Of a stretch of 64,000 nt of DNA, positions 44,392 through 53,600 are shown piece after piece; position 1 is the first letter of the stretch, and each line of letters opens with the position of its first letter. Position numbers and translations under genes: made by a program. The stretch spans positions 1 through 64,000 of the forward strand of contig CAJQUW010007034.1 of NCBI GenBank assembly GCA_907163375.1, given 5' to 3'. Source of the stretch: Prostheceraeus crozeri (taxonomy: Eukaryota; Platyhelminthes; Polycladida; Euryleptidae). The notes beneath the pieces are model-generated. The model was not told the origin of the DNA. It was given only the letters and a program-made list of their open reading frames with translations, and searched no databases.

Positions 44392-44998
44392 TCGAGGCTT
44401 CGTTCACCCGCTACAGCCATTTTCGTAACAATTTTAACTCTCGTTTTTTCGCCAATGTCCCAAATTTTCAATGACGTCTCACTTCTAAACGAAGGCAGAT
44501 AGGAACAAGCCGTAGTCTTCCACTGAATTTCTCTCACTCTTAGCTTTCAAATGAGCTATCACTCGACTTTCTACGATCTCTAGAACCAAAGTTGGAAGTC
44601 TCGTCCAGAGGGGGGGAGTCAGAACTTTTTCTCTCCGATTGAGCTGGAAACAAGTTCCTAGACCCAAAATTGGCCAAAAAGTCCGAATTTGCTCTTCGTT
44701 TTCCCATCCGAGCACTCCTTCGTGCCGAATTCCGACCTTTCTCATCCCAAAACGACCAAAACCTGCCTTTTCTCACTCTATCCTTCCCACATTCCTACCC
44801 TTGCCTCACAGTTCCTCCTTCCTTCCAGAGGGGGGGGGGTAGGGGAAAGTTTCTTCCACTCGGACCCATTCCTCCCTGCACATCCTTGGCGAACTCCTTC
44901 CTTTCTTCCAGAGGGGGGGCTGAGTCAGCATGATGACTCAGCGGCGATGACTCATCGCTGCACCGCACTGTCCTTGATTTTGCAACGGGATTACTACT
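44345..44998. repeat. right terminal inverted repeat of the Polinton-like element
   Basis: Reverse complement of the left end, from the outer AGTAGTAATCCCG inward to GGAATCAGCGTGACATT. Contains three TGACTCA/TGAGTCA sites (44921, 44934, 44948), two of which match sites in the left end at 32321 and 32335. Ends at the target duplication GTCGTG. Confidence 0.88.
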
Positions 44999-45004
44999 GT
45001 CGTG

Positions 45005-45872
45005 TCTCATTGTCTCGTATTTTTATGAAAATCCGTCGTTTGTTGAATTAATCATCTTATCCGGTTTGTTTCAACCATCACACCAATGGAGTAAGTTCAA
45101 TTGAAACTAATTTATCATTTGTATAGTCCATCAGTCAAATCATCAAGTCCTCATTGTTCCAGCAATTCATTCACGCACTGCTTTATTGAATTATGCAATT
45201 ATTAAATTTTTGAGGTAGGAATTAGAACTACTGCATTATAAGATTTCTGTAGACAGTCTTATCTATTCCTCGTTCAATTGTCGTATGCGTAAAGTAGCCA
45301 GTTCAACAATACGTTCGAGTGCTATGCAATGTGTGTTATCATAGCACAAAAATTATTGTAAATTTGAATATTTTAATTAGATTTGATTATTCAGGATATT
45401 AATTAAAAAATTGTAGACCTTTCTAAGCGAAGACCTATGTATACATTTATGCTATAAGTCTTGAAGACACGCCGTAATCACTTAAATGATGCAGCAGTTA
45501 GTTACATCGAAACTATAACAGAATTTTTCTTATTTTAGATACCGGGTATATGTTTCGATTCCGCTTGTTTCATAGCCTTCTTACTGGCCCAAGCATATTA
45601 TCGTAAGTTATCCACGTAGGTAATCATAGTAATCCACGTTTGGTGAAATCCTCGAATCGGTGTTTTAAGCCATGAAGTAAGTTATCAAGTCCACGGTGTC
45701 CTAACAATTTATACACTACTATCTGATTGAATTAATGTCCAATTATTTTTGGTCTTTTTGCTAACATTTAGAAAGTCGTTCTTTAATTTCACTTTCAAAA
45801 CCTTTAATAGGTATTTTATCAGGTTGACTCCACTGTTTCATAACTGGTTGGAAAGATACTGAAAAATCAAAC
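45005..45872. other. no gene recognised
   Basis: AT-rich sequence to the right of the Polinton-like element. Two stretches near 45140 and 45680 both read ATCAAGTCC followed by an AATT-rich run and may be diverged copies of each other. No open frame or splice pattern is convincing. Confidence 0.4.
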
Positions 45873-47215
45873 ACAAATTTTCTTCAACCAATTAAGAAAA
45901 AAATATGAAATTATTATTCTGTACAATGTTTGGCTTTCTGCTTCTGCTGGTGCAATCATGAAAAATAAAGGGAACTTTAAAATCACATTGAACGAATTGT
46001 ACTAGAGTTTGATGCATGGGAGTTGCTTTCTCTTGTTCCCACAGGTCGACGAATTTCTGTGTTCTTTGCTGAGGTGCATAGTTGACCATTGAATCACTTT
46101 CATAGAAGGATTGGCACTGTATGTAATTAGCAGTTGATAGACATCTGATGCAGGGACAGTCACGTGAATTCACACTCTAGTTCTTATTGTGCGAGCCGAT
46201 TCTCCAACATATGACGGTCTGCAACCTGTACATTCAATGAAACATATACAAAACTTTAACAATCACACTTCAGATTTGTAAGACTGCGTACAGTATTCAC
46301 AGTTAGCTATCATATACACTAATGCCATTTTTTATGTATCTTAGACAATATATTGCAAATTGAACTTAGGTGAACTTCAGATTTGTAAGACTGCGTACAG
46401 TATTCACAGTTAGCTATCATATACACTCCTGTTGTGACGCGGGTAGTGAAATAACAGATAAAGGTTTATTAGAGAAACAGACATTCAGTGAGGTGACAAA
46501 CTACATTTGTGCCATACTCTTCTTATTTATCTTGATCTCTTTTAATTGCTATTTGGTAATGATGACCACAACTTCTCCTTCACCTCTTTCTCACTGGATA
46601 TACTCACTTGCTTCATAGCATGTCTGATAACTTTCTTTGGATAATCGCTCTTGTATTACCGTTTGGAATTTGCGTTATATTCATGTCATTATCCTTCAAA
46701 GCATCATTTTTTCACATTTCTTGAAGTTCACCTAAGTTCAATTTGCAATATATTGTCTATTGCATTAGTGTATATGATAGCTATCTGTAAATACTGTACA
46801 CAGTCTTACAAATCTGTAGTGTGATTGTTAAAGTTTTGTATATGTTTCATTGAATGTACAGGTTGCAGACCGTCATATGTTGGAGAATCGGCTCGCACAA
46901 TAAGAACTAGAGTGTGAATTCACGTGACTGTCCCTGCATCAGATGTCTATCAACTGCTAATTACATACAGTGCCAATCCTTCTATGAAAGTGATTCAATG
47001 GTCAACTATGCACCTCAGCAAAGAACACAGAAATTCGTCGACCTGTGGGAACAAGAGAAAGCAACTCCCATGCATCAGACTCTAGTACAATTCGTTCAAT
47101 GTGATTTTAAAGTTCCCTTTATTTTTTATGATTGCACCAGCAGAAGCAGAAAGCGAAACGTTGCACAAAATAATAATTTAATATTTTTTCTTAATTGGTT
47201 GAAGAAAATTTGTGT
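45873..47215. repeat. large inverted repeat with GIY-YIG-like (Penelope-type) fragments in both arms
   Basis: The arms, about 45873-46375 and 46728-47215, are reverse complements at high identity, apart from a 20-bp indel; the spacer is about 350 bp. Each arm encodes, read outward from the centre, CRPSYVGESARTIRTRV, a stop, then a diverged tail with ITYSANPSMKVIQWSTMHLS. YVGE-x2-RT-x2-TRV followed by an H-x-I-x-W-like block resembles the GIY-YIG endonuclease of Penelope-like elements. Long frames in another phase (MNSRDCPCIRCLSTANYIQC) occur in both arms but match no family. Confidence 0.7.
46268..46427. repeat. 52-bp direct repeat at the inner edge of the inverted pair
   Basis: CTTCAGATTTGTAAGACTGC through TAGCTATCATATACAC occurs at 46268-46319 and again, identical, at 46376-46427. 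The second copy lies exactly where the inverted arm ends. This looks like a replication template switch or repair event at the inner junction. Confidence 0.85.
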
Positions 47216-48376
47216 TTGAATTTTCATTTTCTCGAGTTGTTGATAGCGATTATAATTAAGTGCTATTGCGCTTTATCAGGGTTGTACTACAGTAGTGCTA
47301 CACTTGTTTACTACACTCGCGATGCACCGTGCGCAATATTCTGCGTATGTGTTATAATGCTGTTCTTTTTTGAAAATTAAGTAACCTTAATCAGTGTACC
47401 ACGGCACTCTAACACGAAAAATTAATACACACATACGCAAGCATAATCGTAAAAGAAAATAATTCTCTGGAAGTCGTCATTAATATTCAATTCGGTTGCT
47501 TTAAACTCATATTTCAAATTATACCCTAGAATAATAAAGTCTAAACCAAAAATTGAATGGACTAAGATGCACTGTAAAATTTTCTCTATTCTATAGATTG
47601 ACGATGTTTCCAAAATACATGTGGTAATAACTTTAGATAGTCTAGTACCAAGGATTCCATTCCAATACGTTTCCTTTTCTCACTCAGCTTTGTAGCCGCT
47701 GCACAGCTTTCCGTTTGTCTGTAACACCTACCTTGTGTGATTCTTTCATTACGGTAGGTATTTACATGGGCAGCATGTAACCAATACGTTGTCTGACCCC
47801 TATGTGCATGCAATCTTAGTACAAACTCACACATTTAGAGTGGATAACGGATGATTCACGCAGGCGACTTTCAAGTTCCCTTTCTCTAAATAATCTGGGT
47901 ACCAACTGCATGTATGAGTCCATCACATCTTCATTTCTCCCGTCAGAAAGTTAAAAAGTCATTGCATGAAAGGTCTTTAATGTCTGCCGTCATATTTTGT
48001 CACTGAAATTTCTATGATGTTTGGTCTTAATCAGACAATGTGCCAAAGCAATTTCTAGATTTTGAAATTCTCTTCAGTGTACGAATTGGGGAGCACCAAT
48101 TGAACCGCTTTGAGTTTTCCTTTTATAGATTAGGTGCTCGATAGAATGCCTGTTGATTGAATGTTTGTATCTTAAATATGCTTATTACTCAAACTAATGT
48201 AAGCGCTCCGTCAATTATCACAGTCATATGTGAAAATGCTTAGCTATCAATAACTTCTTACATTTTTTGCATTTCTGTTCTTCTCATTTCATCAAGTTCC
48301 TTGGTCACGTCTCTATATCCGTCCGTTTCCGTGTTCTATTTTATCATCTGATCCATTCTCTCACATAGGACTAATA
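47216..48376. other. no gene recognised
   Basis: AT-rich DNA. A minus frame of 82 codons at 47586-47834 is not convincing. No repeat structure was noticed. Confidence 0.45.
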
Positions 48377-48643
48377 GCAAGTTAGTGAAATTTCGACGGG
48401 CATTCATAAAATATCACTTTAAACACATTGATGCTGGCAAATTGCCTAAGTTAGTGCGCCTGCAATAATTAAACATTGTTTTCAATATTAAAAATCAAAT
48501 AAACCTATTTAATTATTCCATTTACATTGTGTATGCAAAAAAGTTATTATTGATTATTGCAGGCGCACTAACGTAGGCGATTTGCCAGCAGTGTGTTTAA
48601 AGTGGGTATTTAATGAATCCCCTTCGAAATTTCACTAACTTGC
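48377..48643. mobile_element. foldback MITE with TA target duplication
   Basis: Arms of about 90 bp start GCAAGTTAGTGAAATTTCGA at left and its complement at right, and continue through TTTAAACACA and GTTAGTGCGCCTGCAATAAT. The spacer is about 75 bp of AT-rich DNA. TA flanks both ends (48375-48376 and 48644-48645), as expected for Tc1/mariner-mobilised MITEs. There is no coding content. Arm identity near 90% suggests moderate age. Confidence 0.85.
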
Positions 48644-49209
48644 TAATTGCAAATCTCAAATTTACCCAGGCATTGCTGCAACTTTAAATGAGTTGTGTCG
48701 ATCTTGAGAGATGTGAACTAGGCCTGCTGATGATTCCTGATATTGGATGAAATGGCAGCTTTTCAGATCTGTTTCAATTATTTTCAACTGAGGATGCAAC
48801 TCGATATTTAATTATTCTATCTCGCAACTTTAGGTAGATTATTATTGTTATCATTATTCCAGTTCAGTCATTACATTTTGCAATCGATAGTGTGTTATAA
48901 TCAAATTTCTCTGTTACAGCATTAACAGCATTTTAACATGAGCTGTTCGCAATTCGTACATGTATTTATCTCAGATCGACTAATTTCAACAATCTTTTTT
49001 CAATAGCATGATTGAAGATCAGACATGTCTTTCTTTCATATAAAGGTAACAAAATTTTTTAATAAGAACCGGTGATAGAGTTGTCAATGCGGTTATGTAT
49101 CAGCAAATCCAATATGCTAAATCAATCAATTTTTCTGAGAATTTGCTTTCACCTCGCCCCCTCAAGGATCCGCTGCCGCCGACCTGTGCCTCCGACATCG
49201 TTTACCAAT

Positions 49210-50096
49210 TCACACGTAACTGTGGTGCCATGTTTCTTTAATATCACCGTTTGAGTTAATTGAGCTCAGATAGTTTGATTTCAGTCTCTTGACTTCTTGT
49301 GTAACTTCCGAACGGATCCTCTGGTATTTCGGAATTTGCTGGTCTCTCCAAGCTCTATCGCGATCGTCTATCAATGCCAAAGATGGTTTCATCCATGGCG
49401 GATCGTCAGAACGTACGCGGATAGTACGAAGAGGAAAGCACCAGTCATAAACCGATTTAACAGAGTTGAGAAGTAATGAACAACGCTCGTCAAGATCAGG
49501 AACAGATTTTGTCATTGATTTCCAGTCTGTGTTTACTACGTAATCCTGGAAAATAGCCTTGTTTTTGACGGATAAAACACGAATTTTCTTCTTAGTGACA
49601 CTTACGGTTTGTTTCAAAATAGGTCGCCAGATAACAACTGAGTGGTCAGATTTTCCGATGGGTGCGAGTATTGCCGGCTGTTGTTTAGAGGTGAAATTGG
49701 TGAAAATCTGGTCCAAAATGTGGTTACCACGCGTAGGCATGTGGACACGAGGTTGTAGTTCAGTAGCATCAGAGATTTCACCATAGCGATAATGGAGATC
49801 ATTAAAGTCGCCACACAAAATAATTCTAAGTTTCCAAGGATCGACAGCAGAAGTAGTTTTAAAATGATCAATAATTTCCGTGATGCAAGTGATACATTCA
49901 TCGTCTCTTGATTGACTTCTCCAAAAAAGGTGATGCACGGAAATCAACAACAAGGTTGGATGTAAGAGAATGACGAGGAGCTCAGACGAACACATAGTAA
50001 CAGAAGGTAATTCGCACAAGTCGATCTTGCGATGTTTGAACGCACAAGATGTGTAACAAATTATACCGCCACCATGTTTGTTTCTGTCTTGTCTTG
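49210..50096 (-). pseudogene. LINE (non-LTR retrotransposon) apurinic endonuclease part, no reverse transcriptase
   Basis: The open frame reads QDRNKHGGGIICYTSCAFKH, KIDLCELPSV, then LRIILCGDFNDLHYRYGEIS, VHMPTRGNHILDQIFTNF, and APIGKSDHSVVIW. HGGG, GDFN, L-D-x-I-F and SDH are motifs of the exonuclease-endonuclease-phosphatase domain that nicks the target site in LINEs. About 100 residues of the linker after the endonuclease follow (DDPPWMKPSLALIDDRDRAW). The frame stops at 49210 and no reverse transcriptase motifs follow on this strand. LINE remnants normally lose the 5' part and keep the 3' end; this one shows the reverse. Confidence 0.88.
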
Positions 50097-50689
50097 CTAT
50101 GTTATAGTTCGGGGTGAATATATTTCTCGTTTTTCTAATAATCCTTTATTGAATTACGACAACTGACAATGCGCGAGACAACCGGAGCCTTACAAGTGTT
50201 CCCGAATGATAGCGCCTATGGTTTATATAGTGAAGAGAGTCTGATGTCACAAGATGACGTTTTCTCGAAACGTAGCAGAAAACGTCACTAAAGATGATGT
50301 CAGAATGATGTCACTACTAAGAAAACGCACTTATGCTGCCTAAAGTCACAGGCTGGGAACGATTAGCTCTCGGTGTCCGCTGAACAAGCATGCATTGGAA
50401 GAACAATTTGATTTACAGTTCAAAGGTGACCAAGTAAAACGACCCACTCCCGCCCACCTTGAAGGCCAATCTGCTAAATTACACGAAGTACAAACAAAAT
50501 TTAGCAGTAGTCTACAAAAAAGGTCAGTCAGGAGTTACATCACAAAATCTCACTCAGAAAACATGAGACACTTAGAATAAGTCAGTCGGGCTTTGCATTA
50601 ATTCATTTCACTCAAGACAGGCTCTTAGAAAATGTCAGTCAAGTACTATATTTCACTCGGATAGCATAGTACACTTTCAAAAAGCCGGT
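50097..50689. other. no gene recognised; palindromic AACGT-rich stretch near 50255-50300
   Basis: Contains a TATATAG box at 50224, then GATGACGTTTTCTCGAAACG and GCAGAAAACGTCACTAAAGA, an imperfect inverted pair around ACGTTTTC. It could be a CRE-like (TGACGT) promoter, with GATGTCA variants nearby. No open frame is convincing. Confidence 0.35.
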
Positions 50690-53600
50690 CTAAGAAAATC
50701 CAGAACCATACGTGTTTTGTAGAAAATTGAATTCACTGTTGACAGATGATGTTTCATTTTCACTGGGTTCCAAGAGCGCTTTTTGGCTTGAAAGTTCTTC
50801 AAGCTCTAGCTTCCCTACAATTTCGGATATCTTCATTTTAGCAAGAATTTGACGCTCTTCCGCCATCTTTTTTGCTGACAATGACATGCTTTTAAAAAAG
50901 ACATCAACAGGATGATTTTCTTCATCCTTTTCAAATGCTCTCAATAAAAACTCCTTTCTTTCCACTGAATTTTTCTTAAAAGGTTCTACTATCTTGTCAG
51001 CACTATTTCGACTTGAATATCTCCGTTTACTTGACTTTAGCTTCAAGTCATTATTCTCTTTGTCCGAATTTTCATCCGGTGTGTCCTCCATTTTGTCACT
51101 GACTTGTGATTGGTCTTCCAATGGCTCCTTTTCAGGCTCGATCCGATTTTCGCTTGGATGCGGACTTTCGAGTACTTCGCTAATGCCTGCGTCTTCGTCC
51201 ACAATGGTATTTGAAATTGTCCTGAAAATTCATGACACATCTACAATTTATTCAGAGACAAAACAAGAATCATCAAATTTTCCGGTCGTGTCTGATGCTT
51301 TTTGTCATAAGTTTTATTTCAATGCATAGGCTAATCTTTCAGCTTTATGTGTGACACCATTTAGAAATCAACATTGCTCCCGCTAGTCTTGTTTTAGGAC
51401 TTTCCGAGACTATTTTTAGAATATTCCAGGATATCAGCTAATAAGACCCAAAATCTTTCAAAAGTGTTGCGGCGCGTTCCAGGGGGCATGCACCTCACTG
51501 TTGCAAAAGTATGCACATCGAGCACGTGCCCTGATGGAGCAAGTAAATTTTGGGGATTATTTCTTTCAATGTCTGCAAATATGTGAGAATAATTTCTGGG
51601 CATATTTTGCGTACACATGAAAGCAAATATATTTCGCTGCAGCCACAAAGCCGATGCATTTGGATCGCCCCTGCCAGCCGCATGCCGGCTGGAAAGCCGA
51701 GTTTGTGGAACCCTGATTAAGAGTGCAGCACTTTCAAATCAATAGGTACATGCAAGTACAACTGTGTTGAGACTAGCGCTGTTCGCTATTTTTGGCTTGC
51801 AGTTTAAGCTGTTGGTTTTTAAAATTAGAAATTTTTTTTTTGATTTTTTGTACAATAGCAGCCAGTGTCTAATGGCAACATATATTTCTTATGCTGCATA
51901 TCGAAATTTAGAAGTCGCAGTGAAGTACGTCCATTGCAGATGGAACCGCCCTATATCACTTCTGCTTCTAGAGCATTTTGATAGTGGGATTACGAAAAAA
52001 TTGGCCAAGGATAACTGGCTTTAACCCATTAATGCCCGAATTATTTTACATCACAGAAATCTAATATATTTTGTGTTACGCATCCTTAGGGGTTACTTTG
52101 CGCATTTATGATTGAAATTATGCCGGTGCTTCTTTAGTTTTACATCTGCAGCCTGTGACCACATGGTCACGCTAGGACTTACAGGGTACATGGTGTGACC
52201 ATATGGTCACGCTAGGACTTACGAGGTACATATTGCTTTTGAATATGGCAAGTGATTAACAAAACTACATTTCTTGATACAATGAATACAATTTACTATT
52301 CATCACGAAACTGATAAAATTCGAACAATGGTGACTATCAATAATCAACAAAAGGAATAGCAAATATAATTTTCTTTGTTACACAAAATTATTGTCAGAT
52401 CTATTCATTATCAAAATGTCAGCTTATCAAAGATTCAACACAATTCTGAATGTCATGGTTTATGACAATTTTCAAAGCAAGGAATGCACAAACCAACGTT
52501 ACATTTAGTACATTCGGATCTAATTACTGAGGAACAATTATTTCCTTGGCATCGTCGACGTTTTGAACCAGTGGGAACTCGTACATAGTGTCCTACATTA
52601 TCAAAACGTACATCCGCGGATAATCCTCTTTCCCGAAGTGGTGGTCGACCACCACCTGATGGTTTAACACCATTTAGGTTTAAAATAGAAAGCGCAATTC
52701 TCCGACGAAACTCTAAAAGTGGGCAATTTCTGTGAATACACCGATGAAGAAGCCATGCATTTTGAATAGCCACATCAATTAACCATGAAAAAATAGGGAA
52801 ATACCACTTTTTTCCTTTGATATTTGTCCGATACATAGAGACGTTTTGATCCATTCGATCAGTTGCACCCATCCATTGGTTGTATGATTTGATTACGTTT
52901 GGACATGAAACTGATATTTTCTGACCCGATTGACGACAATATCTACGACATTCCCCTATAGGGTGTATTGAGTGACAATTAGAACCTACTGTAACTACCT
53001 CATTGTCCTTCCAATGTGCAATAACGATGTTTGTCTTACTATCTGAAGCAAAAGAAATTGTGCCTCTATCACACTTTGCCAAAGAATCTTTTGGGCGAAT
53101 TGGACATGATTTCGGAATTCTGTTTTCTCTCCAAGTACCTGTACCACCGTATCCTCGATTAGAGAGCTCAACTAAGGTTTTCAGACTAGTGAAAAGGTTA
53201 TCAAAGTATATAAGATACGGTAACTTTGAATACGTTCCAGTTCGTCTAAGAATGAAAATAAAGGTGCTGTTGCCTTTCCAAAAGATTTCTCATATTGTTC
53301 TCTATCAATTTCATTGTTTTCCCCTGATACACCTCAAAAGACAGAAGATACCCACTACTAGAGTTGAGGGACCAACATTTATACCCAAACCGTATGGGTT
53401 TATTAGCGATAAACTGTTTGATTCCATGAGATCCGAAATATCTGATCATGGACTCATCATAGCTTAGATGTTGCTCGGGCACAAAATGTTCTCTAAATTT
53501 CCTGTTTAGATGTGTGATCAAAGGTCTCACTTTGAATAACTTATCATTCATATCGATAATGCTATTATCTGCGAAGTGAATTCGGGTCATCAAAGTTTCA

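Larger units (their letters stand above)
32277..44998. mobile_element. Polinton-like virus-type element (fossil), 12.7 kb
   Basis: Both ends start AGTAGTAATCCCGTTGCAAA in inverted orientation and are flanked by a 6-bp target duplication GTCGTG (32271-32276 and 44999-45004). Starting with AGT and a 6-bp duplication are Polinton/Maverick traits. Parts seen: terminal repeats (outer 165 bp roughly 95% alike by eye), a FEN/XPG-like nuclease remnant, family B DNA polymerase remains, and a leftward block of small genes including two paralogous pairs and a Cys-rich protein. No integrase, ATPase, protease or capsid gene is recognised. The element is broken, with perhaps five or more breaks, yet the matching ends and perfect target duplication point to a young insertion. 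It may be a derived or non-autonomous lineage. Confidence 0.85.
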
